Origin: Polynucleobacter kasalickyi
Lineage (GTDB): Bacteria; Pseudomonadota; Gammaproteobacteria; Burkholderiales; Burkholderiaceae
NCBI RefSeq assembly: GCF_900176405.1
Contig: NZ_FWXJ01000003.1
Coordinates: 186,001-250,000, forward strand
Direction of reading: 5' to 3'
DNA length: 64,000 nt
This document shows positions 16,567 to 25,897 of the stretch, one piece after another (the first letter of the stretch is position 1; every line of letters begins with the position of its first letter). The position numbers and the translations under genes were made by a program. The notes under the pieces are model-generated. The model did not search any database. It was not told the origin of the DNA and saw only the letters and a list, made by a program, of their open reading frames with translations.

Positions 16567-17558
16567 TCGACTTTTGCACCCGTTGATTTGACGATTTGAC
16601 TCCAATGTTTTAATTCTGAAACAATTGCAGTTTGAGTCGAAGATAAACTACCACCAACGGGTACCAAGCCAGCTTTCTCAAATTTTTCACGTACTTCCGG
16701 GCTAGCTAAAGCTTCATTAATGGCTTTATTTAATTTTTCTGCGATGGCAATTGGAGTTTTACTCGGTAAGAAAAAACCACTCAAGGTGTAATCATTAATT
16801 TGTGGATATCCTAGCTCTATGAACGTAGGCACATCGGGTAAATTAGGGCTTCTCGTATCACTCGATATTGCCAAGATTTTCACTTTACCTTGTTTGGCAA
16901 ATTGAGCCACGCCAAATCCAGCTGTACACCCAATCGGTGTTTCGCCACTCGCAACAGCCAAAGAGGCAGGGCCAGCTCCTTTGTATGGAATATGGGTAAT
17001 GTCGGCTTTCCAAACACTATGGAATAAATTCTCACAGGTAAGATGAGGCGTAGTGCCATTTCCTGGTGTGGAAAAAGAAAGCTTATCTTTTCCGGATAAT
17101 AGCCTCAACTCAGCAAGCGTATTCACCGGCACTGACTCATTTACCGAAACAACATTTGCTTGCTTAGACACGATACTTACCGCAATAAAATCTTTGATAG
17201 GATCGTAACCCGCCTTACCAGCGTATAAACTGGGATTCACTGTAAACGCCGATGAATTGACCAGCAATGTATAACCGTCTGGCTTGCTCGATGCAACATA
17301 TTGAGTGCCAACATTACCACCAGCACCCGACTTATTTTCAACAACCACACTTTGATTTAATATTTTTCCTAGTTGTTGTCCAATGACTCTAGCAGTGAAG
17401 TCTGGTGAGCCACCTGGTGGGAAAGATACTACGATATGAATTGGCCTATTAGGATACGAGGCAACAGGATCACTCTGAGCATAACTCGGCAGAGAAAAAA
17501 TAGTGTACGCAACCCAAAGGATCGCATACACCGAGCTTCGCTGCAAAATTTGTCTCAT
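16563..17558 (-). CDS. Tripartite tricarboxylate transporter substrate-binding protein (Bug/TctC family)
   Basis: Periplasmic Bug protein of 331 aa with a signal peptide ending near residue 28 (SYAQ). Motifs IHIVVSFPPGGSPDFTAR, VVENKSGAGGNVG and HIPYKGAGP are present. It is the last gene of the run Bug - CoA-transferase - hydratase - lyase - Bug and lies 29 bp after the lyase. The operon therefore codes for two different binding proteins, which may bind related carboxylic acids. Permease genes are not seen. Confidence 0.87.
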   Translation of the reverse strand: MRQILQRSSVYAILWVAYTIFSLPSYAQSDPVASYPNRPIHIVVSFPPGGSPDFTARVIGQQLGKILNQSVVVENKSGAGGNVGTQYVASSKPDGYTLLVNSSAFTVNPSLYAGKAGYDPIKDFIAVSIVSKQANVVSVNESVPVNTLAELRLLSGKDKLSFSTPGNGTTPHLTCENLFHSVWKADITHIPYKGAGPASLAVASGETPIGCTAGFGVAQFAKQGKVKILAISSDTRSPNLPDVPTFIELGYPQINDYTLSGFFLPSKTPIAIAEKLNKAINEALASPEVREKFEKAGLVPVGGSLSSTQTAIVSELKHWSQIVKSTGAKVD

Positions 17559-17587
17559 TTCGATCCTTAGTTTTAAAACACTTTAGG

Positions 17588-18667
17588 TTATTTAACTTCT
17601 TTAATCCATGGTCTTGCATTACCTTCATACACTGACTCACCTAAACGAAAATGTTGAGCCTCTTTAAATGTAAATACGACGGGAACATCTTCCGAATATA
17701 AAGTATCTTTCGTTGGCAAGGGTCCGTTAAAACTCACCTGTGAATGAAGGGGTCTTCCCAATACTTCAGACAATCGATGCGAGGTCTCAATCAATTTATC
17801 TAAATCAATATCTGTCTGAATTTCTAGCGTTTGCAAAAGGTGGACTAAATCCTCGGTCGCAACCATCCCAGTTGCCTGACCATTACCACAATAAGGACAA
17901 CCGCCTATTCCACCAATTGCCGTATCAGCAATCAAAGTATCTGTTGGCTTTAATAACTTTAACGCTTCATACAAAGAAAGCAAAGCAAGGCCTCTTGCAT
18001 TATGGAAATGCAAATGAAATAGGTCGATAGTTGGAAATCTTTTGTGAATCTCTCGAATATCTTTTGCGACCTCTGTCGGCGTATTCCATGCCATTGGATC
18101 GGCCATATCCACGCGTCTAACCGTTACCCCAGCCTGTTGCCAAGCGTCATACTGCATTTGTAAGGCAGTCATTCTTGCTTCATGACTAACCTTTCCTGTC
18201 CAATTAGAGCCAAAGCCGGAGGAAAGTCCAATCGCACTCTCTTTCAAGCCAAGGGCTACTGCTCGATCAATTGGCAATCTCCAACTGCGCTCTTGATCCT
18301 CTAAAGTTTTATTGGTGTTACGCTGAATAAACACCCCGCATAGATGGATATGTGTGGCCGGTAACTCTTCTTCTGATAATGGTGGTGTAAAGGCTTTACG
18401 CTCTTGCCGACCCCGATCATTTAGCGCTAAAGAAAAAAATTTCACATCGGGTCTAGGTTCAATTTGTTTGACGAGTTCATAAGTATCCCCCATTTGTGGG
18501 CTCCACTTGGGATTTACAAACGCCCCAACAACCATCCGTTTAATCCCTGAATCCACCATTCGATTCAATAATTCTAATTTTTCTGTAACAGTCACTCCAG
18601 CTCTTTCGATCTGTAAACCATCACGTAAAGTTTCATCCGTAATTAATACTTTTGGGTAATTCGACAT
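17588..18667 (-). CDS. Hydroxymethylglutaryl-CoA lyase-like protein
   Basis: TIM-barrel pyruvate-carboxyltransferase (DRE-TIM) family enzyme of 359 aa. ITDETLRDGLQ holds the metal-binding Asp and Arg, HLHFHNARG gives the His metal ligands, and GIGGCPYC with downstream ATEDLV matches the HMG-CoA lyase signature with its catalytic Cys. HMG-CoA lyase cleaves HMG-CoA to acetyl-CoA and acetoacetate. The context (CoA-transferase, enoyl-CoA hydratase, two Bug proteins) fits HMG-CoA or a related 3-hydroxy-3-methyl acyl-CoA such as citramalyl-CoA. It is longer than usual (about 300 aa), so the precise substrate is open. Confidence 0.8.
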   Translation of the reverse strand: MSNYPKVLITDETLRDGLQIERAGVTVTEKLELLNRMVDSGIKRMVVGAFVNPKWSPQMGDTYELVKQIEPRPDVKFFSLALNDRGRQERKAFTPPLSEEELPATHIHLCGVFIQRNTNKTLEDQERSWRLPIDRAVALGLKESAIGLSSGFGSNWTGKVSHEARMTALQMQYDAWQQAGVTVRRVDMADPMAWNTPTEVAKDIREIHKRFPTIDLFHLHFHNARGLALLSLYEALKLLKPTDTLIADTAIGGIGGCPYCGNGQATGMVATEDLVHLLQTLEIQTDIDLDKLIETSHRLSEVLGRPLHSQVSFNGPLPTKDTLYSEDVPVVFTFKEAQHFRLGESVYEGNARPWIKEVK

Positions 18668-18679
18668 GGATTTTTTCCT

Positions 18680-19453
18680 TTATTTATTTTGCCAAACAGG
18701 ATCACGTTTTTCTAACCTAGCCTTAATCCCCTCTTTACGATCCTCGCTTAAATATGGATTCATACCAGGATCTTGGCGTAACGCAGCTGGGATTGGCAAA
18801 TCGAGCCCCTTCAGAGCAACGGCTTTTACTCTCCTAACAGAAATAGGAGCATTTTTTGCAATCTGTTGGGCTAATTTCAAACTTTCTTCCAGAACTTGAT
18901 CTTGTGTAGTTAACCGATTTAAAAGCCCTCTTTGCAAGGCCTGATCCGCCGAGATATACTCGCCAGTCATGAGCATTTCTAAGGCCAAGGTTGGGCTAAT
19001 TAATCTTGGCAGTAACACAGATCCAAAGTTTGCTCCCATTCCTATTTTGGTCTCAGGCAAGCCAAATTTAGCCGCTGCGTGGGAGACTCTTAAATCACAA
19101 GCTAAGGACAATTCAAAGCCTCCAGCCACAGCACTCCCATTGAGAGCTGCAATCACAGGTTTTTTTGATTCTAAAACGACTTCATATACGTTACGTTCTG
19201 GTCGATTCATCGGCGTCCTAAAGCGAATTCCTTGATCATCATTACTACGCATATTTTTTAAATCAGCTCCAGAACAAAATACATCTCCCGAACCCGTGAG
19301 TACAATCACCCTTACTGCGTTTTCTTCTTCCGCATCAAGCATCGCCTCAATAATGGCTTGTTTTAAGGTATCAGATAAAGCATTTTTTCTTTCGGGTCGA
19401 TTTAAGGTTAATACTCGGACATGACCGAAATTACTAATTAAAAGCTCATCCAT
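18680..19453 (-). CDS. Enoyl-CoA hydratase/isomerase family protein
   Basis: Crotonase-fold enzyme of 257 aa. The oxyanion-hole stretches VFCSGADLKNM (about residues 60-70) and AALNGSAVAGGFELSLACD (about 100-118) are present, followed by GLPETKIGM. The second catalytic Glu is in LPETKIG, while the first acidic position is less clear. Downstream of a CoA-transferase and before an HMG-CoA-lyase-like gene, it probably hydrates the unsaturated CoA ester, as methylglutaconyl-CoA or mesaconyl/itaconyl-CoA hydratases do. It lies 12 bp before the lyase and 21 bp after the transferase. Confidence 0.85.
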   Translation of the reverse strand: MDELLISNFGHVRVLTLNRPERKNALSDTLKQAIIEAMLDAEEENAVRVIVLTGSGDVFCSGADLKNMRSNDDQGIRFRTPMNRPERNVYEVVLESKKPVIAALNGSAVAGGFELSLACDLRVSHAAAKFGLPETKIGMGANFGSVLLPRLISPTLALEMLMTGEYISADQALQRGLLNRLTTQDQVLEESLKLAQQIAKNAPISVRRVKAVALKGLDLPIPAALRQDPGMNPYLSEDRKEGIKARLEKRDPVWQNK

Positions 19454-19474
19454 AAAATTTCTCTATTGTTTTAT

Positions 19475-20722
19475 TTAGGTTGATTGACGATGCTGAACGA
19501 TAGCGCTGGTTGCAAGAGCTTGTTCAATTTCCTGCTCCGAGGCGCCAAATTCTTGGAGTATTTCAATCGTATTTTCACCTAATCTAGGAGCAGGTGTAAA
19601 ACCTTGTCGATTACCGCCAGAGAACTTATTCGTTAGGCCAATTTCTCGAATTAATCCCTCGCTAGGGTGAACTGTTTGTTGCAAAAAATTGACGGATTGA
19701 ATATGTGGATCCTCCAGTAAATCCTCTAAGGAGTTATAACGCATACAAGGGATATCGATTCGTTCAAAAATTTCAATCCATTCCGCTGAGGTTTTTGAAC
19801 CTAAAGAACTAGACCGAATCTCATAGTACTCCACACTATTTTTTGTTCTATTCGTCACATTATCAAACCTGGGATCTACTTTTAATTCTGGCCTGCCAAT
19901 CGCGTCAAAAAATGCAAAGGCCTGAGCGTTGGTGTTAGGGGAAATAGAAATATATCCATCCGCTGTTTTTACAGGTCGATTGTTTTTATCTAAAACACGC
20001 GCATCACCAATTGGGCCGATACCAGGTTCAAAGGTCATATTCCCCATGTGTTCTCGTAAGACAAATGCTGCCATCGTTTCAAACATCGGTATCTCAATCA
20101 GTTCTCCCACCTTTGTTCTGGTTCTACGAAATAAGGCAAAACCAATCGTTTGAGCACTCACTAAACCAGTAATATGATCACCCATTACCAGTGGGACAAA
20201 CCTTGGCTCACCACTCGACTTTTCAAACGTAGCACTCACGCCCGCACTGGATTGAATCACTGTATCGTATGCGGGGCGATTAAAGTAAGTTCCTCCACGT
20301 CCAAAGGCGAGGATTTGACAATAAATTAATTGGGGATTCATTGCCTTCAAGGAGGCGTAATCAAGCCCTAATTTTTGCAATGCCCCTAGACGCATATTCG
20401 TGACTAAAACATCTGCTTTAGCCAGCACTTTTTTTAAGAGAAAAAGTCCTTCTTCCGTTTTTAAATTCACGCAAATTGAACGTTTATTACGGTTAAAGTT
20501 CATGAATTTACCAGTCATACCAGGGTTTCGAGCGCCCCCTCCTAAGGTTCGCATCAAATCTCCCTCAGGAGCTTCTACTTTGATCACCTCGGCACCATGA
20601 TCTGCAAGTGTCAGAGTACAAGTGGGACCGACAACTACAGAGGACAAATCAACAACCGTAATTCCGGCTAAGGGCCCCATTTCAGTAATTGAACTATTGT
20701 TTTGCTGCCCAAACTGCTCCAC
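19475..20722 (-). CDS. CaiB/BaiF family (type III) CoA-transferase
   Basis: Transfers CoA between acids, activating the pathway substrate; 415 aa. It has the family N-terminus GPLAGITVVDLSSVVVGPTCTLTLADHGAEVIKVE, RNKRSICVNLKTEEG, and MGDHITGL, whose Asp matches the catalytic Asp of formyl-CoA transferase. The GTG at 20722 is chosen because AGGGGA lies 7 nt upstream and the codon overlaps the Bug stop by one base (TAGTG). An in-frame ATG at 20767 would lie inside the Bug gene. It begins the enzymatic part of a five-gene operon. Confidence 0.86.
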   Translation of the reverse strand: MEQFGQQNNSSITEMGPLAGITVVDLSSVVVGPTCTLTLADHGAEVIKVEAPEGDLMRTLGGGARNPGMTGKFMNFNRNKRSICVNLKTEEGLFLLKKVLAKADVLVTNMRLGALQKLGLDYASLKAMNPQLIYCQILAFGRGGTYFNRPAYDTVIQSSAGVSATFEKSSGEPRFVPLVMGDHITGLVSAQTIGFALFRRTRTKVGELIEIPMFETMAAFVLREHMGNMTFEPGIGPIGDARVLDKNNRPVKTADGYISISPNTNAQAFAFFDAIGRPELKVDPRFDNVTNRTKNSVEYYEIRSSSLGSKTSAEWIEIFERIDIPCMRYNSLEDLLEDPHIQSVNFLQQTVHPSEGLIREIGLTNKFSGGNRQGFTPAPRLGENTIEILQEFGASEQEIEQALATSAIVQHRQST

Positions 20723-21717
20723 TAATCTTCCCCTTTTAAACCAATTTGTTGAATCAATGGGCCCCATCGCTTCGAGTCATCAGATAGAAATTTTGTAAAT
20801 TGCTCTGGGGTATCCACCACAATTTCAGAACCATCCGAAGTTAATTTCTTTCTTAATTCTGGATCTCGAAGAACCTCTCTAAGGCTATTGGATAATTTAT
20901 TGATGATTTCATTGGGTGTTTTTGCTGAAGCAATTAAACCAAACCAATTATTAAATTCAAAATCTTTCAAACCAACTTCTTGCATCGTTGGTATGTTCGG
21001 CAATAGAGGTGACCTTACTTTACTTGTGACAGCTAATACTCTAATTTTATTGGCCAGCATTAGCTCTCTCGCCGTAATTTGTGCAATAAATGCGAAATCA
21101 ACATCCCCCGCAGCCACTGCAGTGGACGCTGGGGAGGCACCCCGGTAAGGTGCATGGACGACATCTATTCCTGTGTATATTTTAAGCATTTCTCCCGATA
21201 AATGACCACCACTACCAATCCCTGCAGAGCCATAATTTAATGACCTCGATTTACCTAAATCAATTAGATCTTGGTACGTTTTCAAATTTGATTTAGCACT
21301 CACCGCAAGTACTAACGGCGCAGTAACAATTCTGCCGATACCCACTACATCTTTAATGGAGTCATAACTTAATTTCTTAAACAAATAAGGACTTAAAGTA
21401 TGAGGGGTATAAATCAACTGAATTTGATAACCATCAGCGGGTAATCCGAGCATTGCAGTAGTAGCAATAATTCCACTAGCGCCAGAACGATTTTCAATTT
21501 GTACACTTTGGTGTAGATTTTTACTTAAAGCATCCCCCACGATACGAGCATAAGTATCACTCGACGCTCCTGGGACAGATCCTACAAAAATCCGAATTGG
21601 TTTGGATGGATACGAAACACTTTGTGAATAGCTATTGAACACCGGGGCTAAAATCAAAACATGTAGTAGTACTATTTGCAAACAACGATAAGATCGTAGT
21701 TTCATTAATATTTCCAT
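20722..21717 (-). CDS. Tripartite tricarboxylate transporter substrate-binding protein (Bug/TctC family)
   Basis: Periplasmic Bug protein of 331 aa with a signal peptide ending near residue 32 (SYSQ). The ligand-lip motif is divergent, VGSVPGASSDTYAR in place of PxPGGxxD, so its ligand may differ from the others; IENRSGASGI and HAPYRGASP are conserved. It is the first gene of the CoA-transferase / hydratase / lyase / Bug operon, and its stop codon overlaps the transferase start by one base. Confidence 0.87.
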   Translation of the reverse strand: MEILMKLRSYRCLQIVLLHVLILAPVFNSYSQSVSYPSKPIRIFVGSVPGASSDTYARIVGDALSKNLHQSVQIENRSGASGIIATTAMLGLPADGYQIQLIYTPHTLSPYLFKKLSYDSIKDVVGIGRIVTAPLVLAVSAKSNLKTYQDLIDLGKSRSLNYGSAGIGSGGHLSGEMLKIYTGIDVVHAPYRGASPASTAVAAGDVDFAFIAQITARELMLANKIRVLAVTSKVRSPLLPNIPTMQEVGLKDFEFNNWFGLIASAKTPNEIINKLSNSLREVLRDPELRKKLTSDGSEIVVDTPEQFTKFLSDDSKRWGPLIQQIGLKGED

Positions 21718-21739
21718 TAACTGATTTATACCAAGAGTA

Positions 21740-22345
21740 TTACTGGAACTTCAATCCAGCAACATAATCGCTAATTAGAACCAAGTCTTCAAGTTTGATA
21801 GCAGAAACTGCGGAAGACATATTGCCATCCATATCAGCTCTCGTCATTGCCTTGAACCCCTTTAATTGAGTCAATAAATAATCATGGTTTTGACCAGCAA
21901 TGCGAGGAATATGTTGAACACCTAAAAGATTTGGACCGTGACATTGCGTACAGTTGTATTGTTGGGCAAGTTTTGCACCTAATTCAATATTTTCAGGCTT
22001 TGATTTATAGGTGACTTCTCGTGCTTGTGATGCGTAATAAGCTGCCAGATCTTTCATTTCAGCATTGGAAAGAGTTGAGGCAATTGGCGTCATAATAGGA
22101 TTCTTACGATTACCCTCACGATAATAAAAAAGGGTATTGGCAATTGATAAAGCAGGCATCCCAGCTAATGATGGAATATCGGCATTTTGGGAATTTCCGT
22201 TTGGCCCATGACAAGCGTTACAGAGTCCTTCTGCCTTTAATTTCCCAGCTGAAATATCCGCTCCGCTTGCGCTGACCATAACACTCATTAAAAATGCAAT
22301 GAACCCGAAGTTCATTGCATTTCTTTTTACTTTCAATAAAGACAT
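21740..22345 (-). CDS. Diheme class I cytochrome c (c4-like)
   Basis: Periplasmic electron carrier of 201 aa with a signal peptide ending near residue 28. Two heme-binding sites are seen: CNACH (42-46) and CTQCH (132-136). Met85 (NPIMTP) and a Met near residue 176 (NMSSA) are probable axial ligands, the arrangement of cytochrome c4 and of alcohol/sugar dehydrogenase partners. It lies 8 bp after the PQQ-type sugar dehydrogenase gene on the same strand, so it is probably that enzyme's electron acceptor. Confidence 0.88.
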   Translation of the reverse strand: MSLLKVKRNAMNFGFIAFLMSVMVSASGADISAGKLKAEGLCNACHGPNGNSQNADIPSLAGMPALSIANTLFYYREGNRKNPIMTPIASTLSNAEMKDLAAYYASQAREVTYKSKPENIELGAKLAQQYNCTQCHGPNLLGVQHIPRIAGQNHDYLLTQLKGFKAMTRADMDGNMSSAVSAIKLEDLVLISDYVAGLKFQ

Positions 22346-22353
22346 ATTGAATA

Positions 22354-23568
22354 CTATTTAGAGTAGCTAATGCGATAGATGATACCGTTGTGATCATCAC
22401 TTACTAACATCGAACCGTCAGCAATTACTTGCACATCAACTGGTCTGCCCCACATTGGTGGATCGGCTTTTTCATTGGTCATAAAGCCAGTTAAAAATGG
22501 CTCATATTTCACTACTTTGCCATTACCATCTAACACCACACGCATCACATCATAACCCTGCTTCGTAGTTCTATTCCATGAGCCATGACGAGCGATAAAG
22601 ATATTGTTTTTATACTCTGCAGGGAACATTTTGCCAGTATAAAAACGCATTCCTAAAGGAGCAACGTGCGCACCCATTTTGAGGGCTGGCTTGGTGAACT
22701 GTGAACAAGAAGCATATTTTCCATAAATTGGATCTGGCAAGTCGCCTTGATGGCAGAATGGGTAACCAAAATCTTCACCTACTTTGTTCAAGACATTTAA
22801 CTCGTCATGTGGCAAGTCGTCACTGACCCAATCTCTGGCATGCTCTGTAAACCATAACTTCTTAGTTACTGGGTGGAAATCCATACCAACAGAGTTTCTT
22901 ACACCGGTAGCAATTCGTTCCATCACACCCGTTTTAGGATCAAATCTCAAGATGGCCGCTTGGATGTAATTAGGTAAGGTAATATTTTGTGGTGAACCGA
23001 TATTGAAATACAGCTTCTTATCCGGTCCGGCAACCATGTACTTCCAAAAGTGCCCTGGACCATTTGTAGGATCTAAACCATCAACTACTTGAACTGGCTC
23101 TGGTGGATTATCTAAACGGCTCTCGATATTTTCTAACTTCACAATCCGACCGCGTTCAGCGATATAAAGGGTACCATCAATCATGGCAATACCGTTCGGT
23201 GTATCAAGACCTTTAGCCACTGTCTTCATCACACGCTTACCGTCTTTTTCTACAATTGCGTAAACGTTTTTACCAATCCGGTTACTAACGTAAACAGTGC
23301 CTTGTGGGCTTAATAATAAAGAACGGGCATTAGTAACGCCATCAATCCAAACCTCTACTTTGAATCCAGCAGGTACCTTTAAGCTAGAAATAGGGAGTTC
23401 TTTTGCTTCTACGCCGGTTAAATTGGGGGCAAATGGATGCAATGGTGAAGTAGTTTGTTCACTACTCATACCCTGCTTCCAAGATGGTGGAGGTGGCGTA
23501 TCCGTATTTTGAGCATTCGCTCCATGAACAGCAATTAAAGCAATCAGTGGAATTAACTTACGAATCAT
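22354..23568 (-). CDS. PQQ-dependent sugar dehydrogenase (sorbosone dehydrogenase-like)
   Basis: Periplasmic six-bladed propeller enzyme of 404 aa with a signal peptide (MIRKLIPLIALIAVHGANAQ). Features of the soluble glucose/sorbosone dehydrogenase family are visible: LDTPNGIAMIDGTLYIAERG, GPDKKLYFNIGS, RNSVGMDFHP, WFTEHARDW (probable catalytic His) and IARHGSWNR. It should oxidise a sugar or aldose-type aldehyde with PQQ and pass electrons to the adjacent diheme cytochrome c. A PQQ-receptor-like gene is divergent from it, 137 bp away. The sugar itself cannot be named. Confidence 0.84.
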   Translation of the reverse strand: MIRKLIPLIALIAVHGANAQNTDTPPPPSWKQGMSSEQTTSPLHPFAPNLTGVEAKELPISSLKVPAGFKVEVWIDGVTNARSLLLSPQGTVYVSNRIGKNVYAIVEKDGKRVMKTVAKGLDTPNGIAMIDGTLYIAERGRIVKLENIESRLDNPPEPVQVVDGLDPTNGPGHFWKYMVAGPDKKLYFNIGSPQNITLPNYIQAAILRFDPKTGVMERIATGVRNSVGMDFHPVTKKLWFTEHARDWVSDDLPHDELNVLNKVGEDFGYPFCHQGDLPDPIYGKYASCSQFTKPALKMGAHVAPLGMRFYTGKMFPAEYKNNIFIARHGSWNRTTKQGYDVMRVVLDGNGKVVKYEPFLTGFMTNEKADPPMWGRPVDVQVIADGSMLVSDDHNGIIYRISYSK

Positions 23569-23705
23569 CTTATCTCCATTTATTTAATTAATTAATAAAA
23601 ACATCTGCATCAATTTATACATCATTTTCCAGATACCTGTAATGAATATTTCCGTTTAAACTTGAGAATAAATAATTTATCTAAAATATTAAATTGAGAC
23701 ACAAC

Positions 23706-25883
23706 ATGAGTATAAAAAAATATTTAAACTTAAGGGTAACTACCTACACCTTTTTAATTTTCAATTTTTCTTCTTTAAATGCTCAAACTGATGATCTTCA
23801 TTTGGATGAAATGGTAGTCAGTGCCACGAGAGATAGTCGAGATAGTTTTGAAATTCCTGCCTCTGTTTCCAAAATTTCTCAGGCCTCTCTATTTGAAAAG
23901 TCAAATCCAAATAATAATTTGGCTGAATCTTTACAGTCAGTGCCTGGAGTCATCGCAAATAATCGCCAAAACTATGCTCAAGATCAACAAATTTCTATCC
24001 GCGGTTTCGGTGCCCGTTCGCCAAGCGGAGTAAATGGCGTACGCATTATTGCTGATGGCATTCCAGCATCTCGGCCAGATGGTTCAGCCCAAGTAAGCAA
24101 CTTAAATTTAAGTTCAGCAGAATCTATCGAAGTTCTGAGAGGACCTTTTTCTGCGTTATATGGCAATGCCTCTGGGGGAGTCCTACTGCTTGAATCTCAA
24201 AGCGCCAAACCTGGTGTATTTTTCAGTCCTACCCTTGAAATGGGTAGTTATGGTTATTGGAAAAGTGACAACCAAATTTCATATGGCACCAATCAATGGG
24301 GAAGTTTCTTACAACAAAGCCGATTTTCAACAGATGGCTATCGTGATCATAGCGCAGCTACCCGCGATCTATTCAATTTAAAAACAGATATCAAAATTAA
24401 TGACGATCAAAAATTAACTTGGGTAATTAATTATTTAAATATGCCCTTGTCCTATGACCCACAAGGTCTCAGTGCTGCCCAAGCGGCGACTACACCCCAA
24501 GCTGCTAATGCTAATGCACTTTTATACAATACGCGGAAAAGCCTTTCACAAACCCAAACAGGTTTTAATTGGACAGATCGAATTGATCAACAAAACCAAT
24601 TACAAGTAACTAGTTATGTAGGCCAACGTAGTCTAGAGCAATTTCTTTCCACCCCCATTAGTAGTCAAACCGGTGCCAATATAAACACAACTTCTGGTGG
24701 TGCGATTAATTTAGATTGGAATTATTTTGGCTTTGATACGCGATTTAGCAATGTGCAAGAAATTGCTGATATGTCCCTGAAATTTTCTGTTGGCTTTAAC
24801 TATGACCGTTTAGATGAACGGCGCTTAGGATTTAATAACTTTATAAGCTCATCCGGCTCGCCAGTATGCGGCACGACCGCAAGCTGTGGCGTATTAGGCA
24901 CTCTGAAAAGAGATGAAAATAACTATGCTCAAAATTTTGACCAGTATGTACAGGCAGAACTGAATCCAAATGAGTATTGGAAAATTTATGCGGGGATGCG
25001 TCACAGTTATGTTGCAATGGGTTCACAAGATAATTATGCAAGTAATGGCAATCAAAGTGGGGGGAACCAGTTTTCCAGTACGAATCCTATCGCAGGTGTC
25101 TTGTATCAAATCACTCCAACGTTAAATACATATGTTTCTTTCGGTCGTGGCTTTGAAACACCTACTCTGTTGCAAAGTGCTTATTCTTATGGCGCGAATA
25201 ATGGCTTTAATACAGGTTTAATGGCTAGTGCCAGCCAACAAATAGAGGCTGGAATTAAATTACGAGCAAATGATACTTATCTGAAGTTAGCTATTTTCCA
25301 AGCCAACACAAGCAATGAAATTGGCGTACAAAATAATACTGGGGGTAGAGCCATCTATCAAAACGTCGGAGATACGCTACGACAAGGGTTTGAATTAGAA
25401 TTACTCCATCAATGGGAACATGGTATTAGAACGATTTTGGCAGGTAGTTTACTGAATGCAAGCTATCAAAATAGTTTCTTAACCTGTCAAAGTAGTAGTA
25501 CTTGTACCAATCCCCAATTCACCACAATCAATGCAGGTAATTCACTTCCCGGTATCGCTCCACAAAGAGTATATGCGGAAATTTCTTGGCGTAGTCCAAA
25601 CAAAGAATGGGAAACTGGGCTTGAATATCGTTATAGCAGCTCGATCTTTGCAAATGACCAAAATAGTGAATCAGCCGCAAGCTATAACCTATTTAATGTG
25701 CGCCTTTCACACCAAAACCTTTGGGACGAATGGACTTTTAGGCAGTTTTTACGGATTGATAATTTAGGAAATACCCCTTATGTTGGCTCCTTGATTGTCA
25801 ATGAAGCCAACAAAAATTACTATGAAACTAGCCCTGGAATGGTATGGTTAGTTGGGCTAAATTTAACGTATCGTCCGAAGTAA
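23706..25883 (+). CDS. pqqU: TonB-dependent receptor, probable PQQ receptor (YncD/PqqU-like)
   Basis: Outer-membrane receptor of 725 aa, started at the ATG at 23706 (an in-frame TTG lies four codons upstream). The signal peptide ends near residue 26 (LNAQ). The plug has NRQNYAQDQQISIRGFGARS and VEVLRGPFSALYGNASGG-type sequence, and the C-terminus has YVGSLIVNEANKNYYETSPG. These closely resemble, as I recall it, E. coli YncD/PqqU, which imports pyrroloquinoline quinone. Its place divergent from a PQQ-type dehydrogenase supports that ligand. The identity is by recalled similarity, not a search. Confidence 0.8.
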   Translation: MSIKKYLNLRVTTYTFLIFNFSSLNAQTDDLHLDEMVVSATRDSRDSFEIPASVSKISQASLFEKSNPNNNLAESLQSVPGVIANNRQNYAQDQQISIRGFGARSPSGVNGVRIIADGIPASRPDGSAQVSNLNLSSAESIEVLRGPFSALYGNASGGVLLLESQSAKPGVFFSPTLEMGSYGYWKSDNQISYGTNQWGSFLQQSRFSTDGYRDHSAATRDLFNLKTDIKINDDQKLTWVINYLNMPLSYDPQGLSAAQAATTPQAANANALLYNTRKSLSQTQTGFNWTDRIDQQNQLQVTSYVGQRSLEQFLSTPISSQTGANINTTSGGAINLDWNYFGFDTRFSNVQEIADMSLKFSVGFNYDRLDERRLGFNNFISSSGSPVCGTTASCGVLGTLKRDENNYAQNFDQYVQAELNPNEYWKIYAGMRHSYVAMGSQDNYASNGNQSGGNQFSSTNPIAGVLYQITPTLNTYVSFGRGFETPTLLQSAYSYGANNGFNTGLMASASQQIEAGIKLRANDTYLKLAIFQANTSNEIGVQNNTGGRAIYQNVGDTLRQGFELELLHQWEHGIRTILAGSLLNASYQNSFLTCQSSSTCTNPQFTTINAGNSLPGIAPQRVYAEISWRSPNKEWETGLEYRYSSSIFANDQNSESAASYNLFNVRLSHQNLWDEWTFRQFLRIDNLGNTPYVGSLIVNEANKNYYETSPGMVWLVGLNLTYRPK

Positions 25884-25897
25884 AAGAAGTCATTGCA

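Noticed and set aside
20723..20767. ATG start of the CoA-transferase inside the Bug gene
   Set aside because: The GTG at 20722 has a good ribosome-binding site and a one-base overlap with the Bug stop; the longer form adds residues unlike the family.
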